Assembly: GCA_014871385.1 (NCBI GenBank)
Contig: CM026426.1
Span: 72,923,573-72,987,572, forward strand
Source: Ceratodon purpureus
Lineage: Eukaryota > Streptophyta > Bryopsida > Pseudoditrichales > Ditrichaceae
DNA length: 64,000 bases
Direction of reading: 5' to 3'
Every line of letters begins with the position of its first letter. Position 1 is the first letter of the stretch. Under the pieces are notes generated by a model. The model saw only the letters and a list, made by a program, of their open reading frames with translations. It did no database searches and had not been told where the DNA came from. A program made the translations under genes and the position numbers. Positions 46,248 through 58,100 of this stretch are shown piece by piece.

Positions 46248-46269
46248 GGTTTCACCCCGGGGTGAAACC
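46248..46269. repeat. 22-bp perfect palindrome near the right end of the hAT
   Basis: The half-site is GGTTTCACCCC followed by its exact complement. It sits between the GC array and the GACGTCC cluster of the right end. Confidence 0.75.
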
Positions 46270-46301
46270 TATGCGGGTGATTTTTTTTTTTCTAAGTCAC
46301 A

Positions 46302-46385
46302 GGACGTCCCCTGGCGCTGGCGGACGTCCGCGGACGTCCCCACGTCCCGAGCGTCCCGGACGACCGTGACAACCCTGGCCCTATC
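46302..46385. repeat. Right end of the giant hAT: GACGTCC cluster, TIR and TSD
   Basis: GGACGTCC at 46302, 46322 and 46332, variants ACGTCCC and GCGTCCC further right, then the terminus ACAACCCTG ending at 46377 and the target duplication GCCCTATC at 46378-46385. Confidence 0.85.
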
Positions 46386-46631
46386 TAAAGTGTGTCCACG
46401 CCTTTTTCATGCATTAACTATTATTAGGCCTCATTATGGTATAATAATGTTTTGGGCCGCAGTTTAAAAAATATATATGTATGTGATATTGAATTGTGAT
46501 TGCATTGTAAGTTGTAGGGTTAGCTTTTGAGATGATTTTGGGTGTTAGCGTGACTTTGTTTAGTGTGTGGTATATTATTCTTATTGAAATAAGTTTGTGG
46601 GTAGGTTGAGTGGCATAATCTTTTGAGAAAG

Positions 46632-47656
46632 ATGAAGACTAGAGCGTTGACAGATGCTGAGAAAGGACAAGTGGTTGGAATGCACAAAGCTGGAAGCAAA
46701 GGTGTGGAGATAGCAAGGGAATTAGGTATGCCTTCTTCCACCGTTTATGGTGTAATAAACAGTTTCAAAAAACGAGGAACTGTAAAGTCACCAAAGCCAA
46801 CAGGTAGGCCTCGAAAGTTTACAGAGCGGGATAAGAGACAGTTAGAACGTCTCCTTAATGAAGATCGTTGTAAACCACTCACAGAAATTACAAATGAGAT
46901 GGCACGTATTGCAAAGGTTAGTACTCGTACTGTAAGGAATGCTTTGCATACCCTTGGTTATAGAAGCTGTGTTGCAGTAAAAGAACCTTTTCTTAGTAAA
47001 AAGCACATGACAGATAGGTTAGCATTTGCTAAAGAGCATAAAAATTGGACAAAGAAAGATTGGAAGAAGGTTATTTGGACTGATGAATCATCTTTCGAAA
47101 TAGGAAGGAGTTCTAGACAAATTAGAGTGTGGCGAAAGGCTTACGAAAGATATTCAGATAAATGTCTAGTACCAACTTTCAAGTTCGGGCGTACGTCGGT
47201 GATGGTTTGGGGTGCTTTTAGTGGCTTTGAGAAGGCTCCTTTGGTAATCATACCTCCAGATAAGCGAAGTGCAGGTGATTTTGTGGAACTTATTTACGAT
47301 GGCGCTTTAACTCCATTTTATTTTATCCATAAACCTCACAAAGACATGTTACTTATGGAGGACGGCGCTCTAGTCCATTGCAACAATTTGCCAAACAAGG
47401 GAGACAAAAAATCGGTATAACGAAGTTGAAGTGGCCTGCCAACTCTCCAGATCTAAATCCAATTGAGAACCTATGGAAAATTATTAAAGATGAAGTTTAA
47501 AGTAAATCCCGGCCACGCAATGCACAAGAATTGGTGGAACCACTTCAAAGAGTATGGGAAGAGATACCTTTTGACCTCTTAGAAAACCTTATTGATACCA
47601 TGCCTACACGTATGAAGGAAGTAATTAGTGCAAAAGGTGGTAGTACTAGATTTTGA
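46632..47656 (+). pseudogene. Tc1-family (DD34E) transposase, one frameshift and one stop
   Basis: ATG at 46632 (MKTRALTDAEKGQVVGM). An N-terminal helix-turn-helix pair with GRPRKFTERDKRQL between (about residues 1-110) is followed by the DDE core: VIWTDESSF (first Asp), LLMEDGALVH (second Asp) and, after a frameshift near 47395-47410, WPANSPDLNPIENLW with the Glu. A TAA near 47498 (KDEV then stop) also interrupts it. The end is TGA at 47654-47656. About 340 aa in all, the normal family length. It belongs to the Tc1-like element whose TIRs lie at 29038 and 47871. The two lesions make it inactive unless bypassed. Confidence 0.9.
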
Positions 47657-47873
47657 GTACTATATAGGAGAAAGCAAATTTTGTGTTGATTTTGTTTATT
47701 TTTTTATATAAACAAATATTATTATTGAAATAGAGTCTAAAGGCTTTCAAATGCAATTTCTTGCATTGAATTCCATGAATTTTCAACCTCGCATGAGCTC
47801 ACCAAATTCTATGTTCAGTCTATTTTTCTAGCACATAACACAGAATCACGTATCTTTTCTTCCGGGTACTGTA

Positions 47874-48822
47874 CAGCAGTTTAGGGATTTTTCACGGCTC
47901 GGGGTGTGTCATTTTCCAGGATTTTCTAGGCTTGGTATCGAAAACCGGCTTGGGACCGGCGTCCCTTGAAGTTCGACGAATTGTGCCTCTTCCCGCTAGA
48001 GCGCCATAGTCGTCTGTGTCATGTAGCGAACCCGATTGTAAATTTTTATTTTCTACACTACTTTCCGATGTTTTCCGCTATTCTTCACCTTACTTATTGT
48101 CTGAAATAACCCCATTCTGTAGTAATGTTGGATTCCCTGTAGTTTCATTCAGGTAAGCAACGGGTCTTTTCCCCTTTACTTTCGGGATATTCGGAAAGCG
48201 GGCAGCGTAGTATCACAGTCCCTGCCCTTGAGTCATTCGGTCATAAGTGATTGCTATTTATGGTGCAATCTTCGTGTTTTACTTGGTTCCATTACTGTAC
48301 TGTGGACAGCAATCTAACGAAACAACATGTTCATATACAAAATGGAGGTAAATCCCCGCTTACACTTACGTTTCTCCGTAAACACTAATGCTATTTCAAG
48401 TAACCCACTGAAGTCCGTGAGCTTCTCAGTCTGCAGGATGATATTTTCCTCGAATTTCGACTATTGCCGATGTATTTACAAAAGCCGACATGTTTCAGCA
48501 CACTGTCTATTGAGAAAATAGGCCATGTCGACGCAGTTACATGACACTTGAGTATGAAGCTATTTCACTACCTAAGTTCGAATCACATTGTAATGTTTTT
48601 TTTCTAAGCAAACGTCCCATTGCAGTAAAACTACTTCAACCGCGCCAAAAAAGAACGACTCCATCTCCTCCCCACCCTGGCACACCGTCCCCCCACCACC
48701 CCATATTACTCGCCGTCGCCATACCTAGAAGGGCCTAATTAAAAAGTCTCTTCCAAGGTAGTCCTTTTCAGTTGGGCACAAATGAACATTCCGGCACCGT
48801 CTGCTTCACCGACAGTTGCAAC
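47874..48822. other. Spacer right of the Tc1-like element
   Basis: No gene recognised. Short open frames are composition noise. A possible CACTA-type start CACTACCTAAG occurs at 48565 but nothing else supports it as an element end. Confidence 0.4.
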
Positions 48823-50859
48823 TCATGCGGTAGATGTCCGTTTGAAGCCCACCAGCAACGGATAGTCACAGTTGGTGTTGGCGCAGTCGCACTCTAGGGT
48901 TTCAACCGTAACTGCCGCCCGGGTCGACCCCTCCTCTCCCCTGTTTGCGCGAATGAGGGCATCCACATGCTTGTCCATATTCCGGTGCCAGAAGTTGACA
49001 TGTTTCTCGAGCTGGACAAGTGCGTCCTTCATCGCCTTCACCGCTTGGCGGTGTTCGTCTAACATCACCCACGCATGACCGCTCTCTCTCTCCGCTGCAA
49101 GCTTCCGCCCAAGCGCTTCGATCTCACGAGTAACATGTCTCTCATCATCCTTCGACCCCCCTTTCCCTTCGACGAAGTGTCTAGTTACAGCGAGCTCCAT
49201 GTCGTACTCCCTCTTCACCGTCTTCATTCGAAGGTCTCAGAACAGGTAGTTAGCCTGTGCCTCCTTAAGGTCGCTCAACATCTCCTTCAGGGCTCCGCCT
49301 TCGTTGTCATCAAGACTTTGCCCTCGGTGATGTAACGCATTATAGCTTCCCTGCACTGTTCTTCCAGTCGGCCGCCGATGCGCTCCTCCACTGCCTTCCC
49401 CTGTTTATCTTCTTCGTCACCTGCAATTCAAATGTACTCTGTTATCACATATCTTATACCTAAAACATTGGACCAGAATGACCGCACCGAGCGGCACTCT
49501 AACTTGTTTTTTCTTTTCTCTTTCCCCAGCTAATTCTATGCCTCACATCCGAGTTCCCCCTTCACTACACGGACTTCTTTGCGACTAATCAGATCTAGCG
49601 TCCGACAACGTATGCATTCTGTTCAGGCCCCCCCCCCCCCCCCCCCCCCCAATAGCAAAACCCCTGGGCATCACACTTCGATACGACATAGCTTGATCGG
49701 TGAACTACGTTCAATTATACCATGATATCTTCTAGTCAAATGACCATGGGCATGAGAGTAGTATCTTACCTTCTCGAAAGTGCTCGGTTTCCTCCTCTGC
49801 GGGCCAAGTGACCTGCTCTTCCTTCACCGTGCACGAGTGTGCAGCTGACTTCGCTGTTTCGTCCTGGGAGCTCTTATTTTCGGAGAACATAATGATGCGT
49901 CCTCTGCGTTCAGAGCAATCTCGGGGAGTGCGGTCACTGTCACCTTCAGTGACCTCTGCGGCTACAGGCTCGTTCTGCGGTACCATTGTCTCTGAGCGAT
50001 CATCTGAAGAAAAAACATTCGTGCAAGGGGCCACGTCATTATTTCATAAGTGGAACCATATCAGCATATTCTCAAAGAAGATCTTCAAAACGAGTACTCC
50101 CAAAACAATGCACGGATGGCTTTTGAATATGGATGGTCACTTACTGGGCAAGTTTGGCGTGGTCGTGGCGACCTCTCCCTGTATGGTTGCGTCTGCAGCA
50201 GCCCTTCCTCTACGACGTCGAGTGCTCTTCGTGGGGATCACTTCCTCCGCAACGATGACGTTGATCTGCCAGTCATCGTCTTGCCCAACATCCTCGCTCT
50301 CACTCTCTGGCCCGACTTCGTTTTTCGGCCACTTGTTCGGGTCGATTCTCTCCCTAAGTTCCTCCATTGTCTCGAAAACGAACGCCTTACCATTTCTGGA
50401 CAAGGGCAAAGCAGCATCGGACACTCCGCCAAGGTGAGCAACGTCGCCTGTTCCACGGTGGGTCATCTTCCGGGCATAAGCAGCCCAATCTATCGGTATC
50501 CCTTTCTTCTCTGCGAGCAAACCTCTGCCGAAGTGATATGGGATGGCATCAGACCTGCCAATTGGTCGCTGAAATACTCGCTGGAATAGAAACCGGATAC
50601 GGCGCACCATCCTCTTAGACACCTTCCGCTTGTAACGTGCGCCGTTGTTATAGTTCTTCGGCCCCCAGAAAGTGTTATACTCCTCCCTGCTCACATGCTC
50701 TTTGAGCAAATTCGTCCCTGGTATAAATCCTCTGGCGTTCAATCCCTGCTCATCCCGAAACCAGGGAATAGAACCTTTGCTCCGGTCCTCGGAGCTCCCT
50801 CCAATTGAGGCGGTGGAGGAGCCACGCTCCCTCTTCAGCTTCCCCCTCGTCTCCACCAT
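48823..50859 (-). pseudogene. Three-exon gene of unknown family, lightly broken; possible extra gene of the CACTA element
   Basis: Exon 1 50859-50145 (MVETRGKLKRERGSSTAS, basic, with FWGPKNYNNGARYKRKVSKR and IDWAAYARKM), exon 2 50003-49770 (acidic), exon 3 from about 49421 to 48823 (coiled coil, ending in a Cys-containing tail ECDCANTNCDYPLL). Donors and acceptors fit GT-AG with kept phase (1 and 1). In exon 3 a one-base frameshift follows GKV and a TGA precedes DLRMKTVKRE, so this copy is probably inactive. The family is not recognised. It lies on the same strand as TNP2 and the Cys-rich gene, consistent with an accessory gene of the CACTA element, but the element limits are unknown. Confidence 0.5.
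49628..49650. repeat. C23 homopolymer
   Basis: Twenty-three C in a row within the intron between exons 2 and 3 of the gene at 48823-50859. Confidence 0.9.
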
Positions 50860-53472
50860 GTTCCTTTCAATCAGCGCAGCACGGAACCTGACTCAGAAGT
50901 ACCCACAACACGGAATCAACACACATTCAATCTGAAATACGTGTTGTAACATCCGGAATATAATTTGTGAATGCAACACGACGAACCCACAATCAGACAA
51001 GAGGAAGACATGATCCCGTCAAATGGATAAGAAACGCAGAGGATGTTTCTAAAACTAAGTAATGCACATACCCGCCAATTAGCAAAGCGGCGTCACACAA
51101 AACACAGCGAGTTCGGTCCAAACTCAGAAAACTCCTGGTACAAGTCTCTATAGCACAAGCGCCCGCCGCCGTTGCTTCCAGCAAAAAATGCCAGAGAAGT
51201 AATGTGCGAGAGACACGGTTTCTGAATATAAGGCCGGGTTCGCCTCCTTCCTTTCCTCTTACTCTCCATTTGGAGATCCCTACAAAGGCTACTCTTTTGC
51301 AACTAGGTAGGTTCACTTGATTTTTCCAAGCCATAACATGTCATTCACGAATGATTTCAAGTGTCCATGAGCCCCAGTAAGCACTGCTGTCCCAGCAAAA
51401 CTCACTTCAATCAAGTTCCGTCGCTTCTGAACTTGGCACGACTGCTATGTAACCCGACATGGCCACAGCACAACTCAACCCGACAGGATAGCCACTTGTA
51501 ACATCAGCCCATCGTATTTGCATTGTACTAGCCCAGGTATACTCCATTTCCAATACGCCTATACCAGTACTCATCATGTTTTACATTATCAATTGAGTCA
51601 CTTGATTTTAATTTCAAAGAATACCATAAGAACGGTGCAGTCATTTGTAGTAAGATAATTCATAGAGCCGAAACTAATGAATGGCAATTCACAGCATATG
51701 CAAAAAAATATATAAAAATAAAAAAGAAACTAATGCAACGCCATGAGGTAGGTGTATATGATAATGATGAATATTAAATACCAGTGTTACTGTGGAGAGG
51801 ATAAAACTGAAAAGTTTCAGAACCTACAATACCTGAAAGAGGATAGCTTACTTTCTGCTTGATGAAGATTACATGAGCATGAACGTCCATATCGCCCTTC
51901 CTCTATTTCTATTGGTTTTTGTATCTTCAGTTCACCTGTGTGATATTACACCAGAATTAAAAAAAAAAAAAAAACAAAACAAAACTTACAAAATAATCCA
52001 TAGAATAATAAGTAAACCGGAAAAATAAAAATGTAAATGTGATTAAAACCATGACCAGCGTCCTAAATATCCCATTGTACTAGACAATTTAATCTCACTA
52101 TATCTGTATACAATGTACTAGGTTTTTACCATGATGAAACTGAGGTAATCTAATCGAGTTGAATTGGCAAGGCCATCCAAAATTGGGTGAGTGGGAATAA
52201 CATATCTAGGACTGCTATAACACGAATTTTTCTACATGTATGAAAATGCGGAGAGAAAATATAAGGGGGATGTATAAAATGACCAACCCTATACATATAC
52301 TGTACCGTACTGTGTTGAAGTACACACCATAGGATGTCGGCCGAGAATATTATGAGGGTTCAAATTTTTTAAAAATGCCATGTACAGAATCCACGTGTTA
52401 CCCATGAAATATTATCAATGCTAGTACTCTCTCACTGCCATCAATTGTGGGATTGCACTACATTCTCCCATCCCCTCCAAACTGGTTAATGAGGGATATG
52501 TCGGTAATTATAGTCTGTAACAGTGTAACGGTAAAAGGTACGACTTGTGATTGAATGCTGAAAACATGAGCAGCATCTAGAGGTACAACCCCTCCTCATG
52601 CTATGGACAAGTAGATGATGATTTCAGGAGGCAATAAAGGGCACTCTGTACGACAATTTCTAGTATGTCACAAGCTACTTCCTCACAAAGTCAGCATTAC
52701 TTTTCTTCTATTTCCTAACCTTTTGATTTATAATTTCGTAATTTTTGCTTTGTCGAACTAATGTTTCTAAATATTTTATCTCATTGTAACACTATTTATA
52801 CTTATTCTAATATTGTTTACCCACAAATGTGATGTACCCTGCTGATTCTCAATTTGGGTGTTCCTCTTAATGGAATAGGGACTATTACATAGGCGAAACC
52901 ATTTGTTCAGTTCAATACACTACCGTTAAGAAAGAAGATGACCATACCACCCCTAGGAACTCGACTTGAATCTGGACTTATACATAATCGACCTCTTAGA
53001 TTAAACCTCATTCTCTCTCTACCCAAAAAAAATCACAAAGGCAGTAATGGATGGAAAGTAGAAGTACCTCTGAACTGGGTAGTCGGTTCACCTGGTCTTG
53101 CTTCCTTAGCAGTACCTAGGTCTTCGGATTTGATCGAAGCTCAATACACTGCAATTGTCATTTACACAAAACGAAAAATAACTTGGTGCATACGCCTGTC
53201 AAACAACTCAAACCCCGCGAGGGAGACAACATAAACCGAAAACATTATGTCTATTAGGCATAGTATCATACAACATTGTTAATGCACCTTACTTGTCCAA
53301 TACTATAAATAGAAATATGTTCGCTGCCACACAGACACCATTGCATCCATTGACTGCGTTCCACTACCGTCCAGGATAAACGAACAGAATCTTGGAGACG
53401 TCTGTGTCTCAGTAGTCAACCCTAGCCAGTTCCGGGATGCAGGTGGACTGAAAGTAACGGAGCGTCTTCGCA
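50860..53472. other. AT-rich spacer
   Basis: No gene or element recognised. It contains A-runs near 51959-51980 and several short unsupported open frames. Confidence 0.5.
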
Positions 53473-54080
53473 CTACGTATCTATGAATATGTCGTCATCG
53501 GATATGGGTCCTGTGGGATTCCCTTCTCCGAGGTCACACTCCTGAACTGGTAGAGTTCTGCTGAGATTAGGTAACGTAACCGCGCACTTGCATTCTGTAG
53601 TACATTCGGATCGATGACGCGGTTTATGTCTGCATACTCTTCTCTTCTCCCTCATCCTATGTTCTAGAGTATAGCCGTATCTTAATGTAGGCAATTGACA
53701 TGAACAGTGTGGCCGAACCATCCAGCGTAAGGATGTGCACGTTAAACACCGGCAACTGGTGCAGCAATGCCTATGGTTTTTTCCATTCCATATGTAGTCC
53801 TGCCTATGCATCCTCTCGAACCGAGACGGCGCCATGAAGGTGATTGGGTCGTCTCCGTCCTCGGCCTTTCCCGCCAACATAATTAAGTCAGAACAGATGC
53901 AAAGGAGCTCTACATAACCGTATCAGTCATTTAGCATCACCATATCTTTCTATCTCTGGACTAGACTAAACATATTTGAGTTTATTTTGAAATCACCTGG
54001 TCATTGTGACGATTAGGATTGCCCCCTTGTCCGTAGGGTAGCGGAATCCCTTCGTCGTCATATACAATGAGGCAGGCCAT
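53473..54080 (-). CDS. Small Cys-rich protein, two exons, unknown function
   Basis: Exon 1 54080-53997 (MACLIVYDDEGIPLPYGQ) and exon 2 53907-53473 join in phase 0 through a GT-AG intron to give about 172 aa. Exon 2 has some sixteen Cys, in tight sets such as HCCTSCRCLTC, HCSC and ECTTECKC, which suggests metal binding or a disulfide-rich fold. No signal peptide is seen, so zinc binding is more likely. The gene lies about 1.1 kb downstream of TNP2 on the same strand. The start is the first ATG in a plausible exon. The family is not recognised, and it could be an accessory gene of the CACTA element. Confidence 0.45.
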
Positions 54081-55192
54081 TATTTCTGTGTGCCTGCACA
54101 AGGATAATTAATCAACATTCTACAACTGTAATGCAGCGGTATGTTAATTGCGTTAATTTGCACTATCGGTTATAGATTCTACAACACAACCTACACCGTC
54201 TGAAAGGGTGAATGTATAGGCATGGAGCAAACGACTTTAGAACAAAGCTACAATCTGAAACATTGTGCATAAACTAACCATGTATGAAGAGTATACCTTT
54301 CTGGACTTGTGAATCGCATAGCAGATAAGGCTTGACCAACCGCACAAGGACATACCAAGACATAATAGATATCTTTGCTCACTATTTAAGACTGCTTAAC
54401 AGACGGAATCTTCTCTAGGTACTTCAGAAGCAAAAGAGTGGTTAGGAAATAACCTGGGCCATAGCACCGTATATCCAGGCCGAACTAATCTCTGCAACAT
54501 CCGTTTGAACCGCAAAAAAGGCCTGACTTAGCTGAAATTGCGTGTCATCTGCGATTTGTGTCGAATCCGAGTCGCAAGGTCCTGGCCATGTCCACGTGCC
54601 ACCCATCACTATAAGATTCGATGTAACCAGAAATTAAAATACAGCTGTGCTTTTGATAAGGCTTATACAATGAGAAATCAGAAAGCTACAAACCGTCATA
54701 CCAAAAAAGTCGGAACAGATTTTAATTATATCACAAGCAGCATAAGCAAATACGGGTTTACTCGGAAGGTATTTAGGCACTCTCATGACTCATACAGATT
54801 AAGAGACTGGGAAATCTATCATTATGATAACGATATTATGGCTATTGGAAGTCCTCGTTTCTGTGGCAACTTACTTAACTAACACATCATTTCTCACTTC
54901 CGAGTGCAAGTAGCAAGCCCTCTGTGTAGGTGTGGAATTACCCAACATGGAGTCCATTTCCAAAAACAGTATAAAATCCCAGTAATTGTGTAGCATTTCA
55001 CGCCACCTTTTCATTATAAATTTTGATAGCACAGGGACTCGAATGCAGCCGTGTCCAAGTGAGAGGACTCCCCCTTAAGTAACAGCAAAGGAGGCAGATC
55101 ATATTTACCGTGACATCTATCGATAAATGACATGCTCCAATGTTTACTGGTTGTCCTTTGATTTGTCAAACCCGTCGGACATCTTTTTCCTT

Positions 55193-58100
55193 CTAATAGT
55201 GGTCGTCTGGGTCCATTGGTACAAGATCGGCACCTTCGTCGACTTGTAATTCGAATTCGTCCTCCTCAAACTCGTCGACGTGGTCCATAACGCAATAAGG
55301 GTCTGCGATGTCTGGCTCCTCCATCTCCGCATCCACCATAGCTACGTGTTGTAATGGGATATCAACTCCTCCTGACCGCGTAGGATTTGGTCTGGCATCT
55401 TCGTCATCAACCGGGTTATGTTCCGCGGTTACGGGTACCGCAAATCCAGAAGCGCCGATGACTCCCTCATCCTCCTCTTCCTCCGTGTGACGTGACCTGG
55501 GCTCCTTTTGCAGAACAATGCTCCATGCCGGATTTTTGAAATCGGATGCGAAGAAGACCTGAGATGTTACCTCATCAGAGATGCTTTATCCTGACATTAA
55601 GGTACACCATTGTCGTGGAGCTTCTGTCGATCTATTATGGAATTTGAAAGCAAAAACAATGATGTCGATTGTATCAGCGTAAGTAGAATACCTGAGAAGC
55701 TTGAGCCGGGAATATGTAAGGGTCAACGTGAGCACGAAGAAAAGCGTCATTTTTAATCAGCCAGAACCCGTGTTCATCCTGTTTCATCGTAGAGTTGGCT
55801 GCGACATCGGGCTTTATCCACGAGCAGCTGAGTACGTTGACCTTGAGAACATCATAATCCACTTGTATAATGTTACGCACAATCCCAACATATTTAAGAT
55901 GTGCCTCTACGGGCCTCCTATCTGAAGCAGAGTTTTGGCAAACAGTCACTCCGATACAAGCCACTCCGGAGTCGAATGTTCTATACGGATTTCCTTGGGC
56001 CGGGTCTTCCACTCTGAAGTGATTTCCATAGGCCGACATGCTCCGGTACTCAAACACCGTGGAATGAGGCGGGTGAGATAAGTGTCGAAGATCTGAACTA
56101 ACAGACTCATTTTCACAGAGCATCCGATCAACGCGTTCGTCCAACCAAGATGAGAAAGCTGGAAACGCCCTCGCACGTCTTCTGGCTAAGTGAGCAGTGC
56201 GTTCGGTCTCATACTCCTTGCGAGTTTCAACAGTTCACGTTAGGAAACACGCATGTACCTAGTGATACAATATGGTACGGAAACCACCTACAGTTTACAG
56301 TAATGCATGAATGAGATGGTATGACAATTAAATACCGCTCATCATTTACCACGCAATGGTAGGAAACAGGATAACATTTGTGAGTTGTGTCGTGATAGCA
56401 CTTACAAGCGGAAAGGCTCCGTCACGTTTGAGTTACTCACGACGAACTCATGAATGGCCTGCCATTCCCTATCTGGCATGACGCGTGGTGTCGGTGCACC
56501 CTCTAGGACCTCCCCAGTATTTCTCTCATTGTCCTCCGGATCCCAAATCCTCTTGTGACCTGGGTATAGTGAGAGGTGCTCAGTCATGAATCCCAACGCC
56601 TCGGCGTACATGTATCCAGTCGCTATAGAGGCCTCTGGTTTGGCTCGGTTCCTAACGTATTTTTTCAACACGTACAGATAGCGTTCTGCGCCATAGCACC
56701 ACCGTGCATGCACCGGACCAAGCCAGTCCAGTTCTTCTACTAGATGGAGAAGAAGGTGGGGCATGATGTCGAAGAAAGATGGCGGAAACCAAATCTCAAG
56801 AAGACACATCGTCTCTGCAACGTACAACTGCAGAGGTTTCATCTGAGATGGGTCTAAAGTCTTTTGGCAAATCATCTTGAAACAGTGCCCAAGTCGGATC
56901 ACAGCGTCTCTGGCTCCTAGATGGAGTAGACCTCGAATAGAGGCCGGCAAAATATCCTGTAGGATAATGTGATGGTCGTGGCTCTTTAAACCGTGAAGTT
57001 TTCTATCGCTCAAGTGCTTGAGCATGCTTGAGCTATAACCCGTAGGTACTTTTATACCCCCAACGCGTCGAAGGAAACTGGCTGTCTCTTCAGGCCTAAG
57101 TGCATACGGCGCGTGAGGTTTGATAAAGTTCCCTCCACCCGACCGGCGTTGCAGGTGCAGAGATGGCCGGATACCAACATCTTCCATATCCTTCCGCACA
57201 GCTACGTTGTCTTTGTCTCCCAAGATGTACCCTAGGATGGAAGCTGAAATGTTTTTTTCAACATGCATTACATCAATGCTGTGCCTGATATGTAGTGTCT
57301 GCACAAACATGTAAAGTAAATTAAAGCACTGTAATGTAGGTACAGACTTAGCCGTGAATGAACACAGTGAAATCCACGTCGAACGGATGAAAATGCTAGC
57401 ATACAAAGTATACTAATTTAAATGTTGAATTGCGAAATCACAATGGCACAGACATGCGTTAACACCATTAAATCTAAAGTGCGTCACATTCCAGATACAC
57501 ATCAGATCATTCGAAGTGTAAACACAGATTTACAGTTTAAAATATAATGTAAAACTAACCCTTATTGAAATCGTCATGCAAACGGACAACCAGATATATA
57601 TTTCAATCTAAAAAATGTCGCAATCACGTGTAATCGTATATAATCAAAAGTTGTATTTTTAGAACAATGCAAACGCAGTTTAGGAGAATTAATACAGAAC
57701 ATGGAATTGATAATCAAATGAATTCAGACCAGACTCTCTGTGGCAACTGTAATATCAGCTTCGGAAAAAAACTAGTAAGCCTGACCCTCTGAATGAATCG
57801 AAATGAAAATTAATACAAAAGTTGCCTGTTGCAATGGGAATACAGACCGCTCTCCAACTAGACGCACAGACATTAAACTAAGGAAACCTTGAATGTGAAT
57901 CATAGAGTAAGGGAATCTGCACCCCTACTGTACGAGACTCAATCTTTCGAAGACATTAAAGGTAAACTCAAATGATGCGTAAAACTTATACTGCATGTTG
58001 AACTTTATGAACACCGATGTAATACATAGACGTGTACATTAAATTTCCAAAATAAACCTCTTCCAAAATAAAAGACTGGAACTATTATGAATATTAAAAT

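Larger units (their letters stand above)
29256..46377. mobile_element. Giant 17.1-kb hAT transposon with cargo genes
   Basis: The termini begin CAGGGTTGT on both sides (left 29256; right, reverse complement from 46377). An exact 8-bp target duplication GCCCTATC lies at 29248-29255 and 46378-46385, the hAT hallmark. The element encodes a complete hAT transposase (minus, right end) and three other intact frames: kinase-like (plus), Arg-rich (minus) and RING-H2 (plus). Four GGCCGTCC-rich arrays precede the four genes. Exact duplication and intact genes suggest recent insertion into a Tc1 element. Typical hATs are a few kb, so the size and cargo are exceptional. Confidence 0.92.
29038..47871. mobile_element. 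Tc1-like element split by the giant hAT
   Basis: Perfect 26-bp terminal inverted repeats lie at 29038-29063 and 47846-47871 (start CAGTACCCGGAAG, end GATACGTGA), each flanked by TA (29036-29037 and 47872-47873), the Tc1/mariner target. Removing the hAT and one copy of its target duplication leaves 1,704 bp, a normal Tc1 length, carrying the Tc1 transposase at 46632-47656. So the hAT landed inside a pre-existing Tc1 element, between its left TIR and its gene. Confidence 0.88.

Noticed and set aside
48565..48575. CACTACCTAAG as the left end of the large CACTA element
   Set aside because: No matching inverted end or 3-bp duplication was found, and it differs from the CACTA MITE terminus.
54538..54882. 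Plus-strand 114-codon frame
   Set aside because: It has no ATG at its start, no domain, and lies opposite the gene direction of the region. Considered chance.
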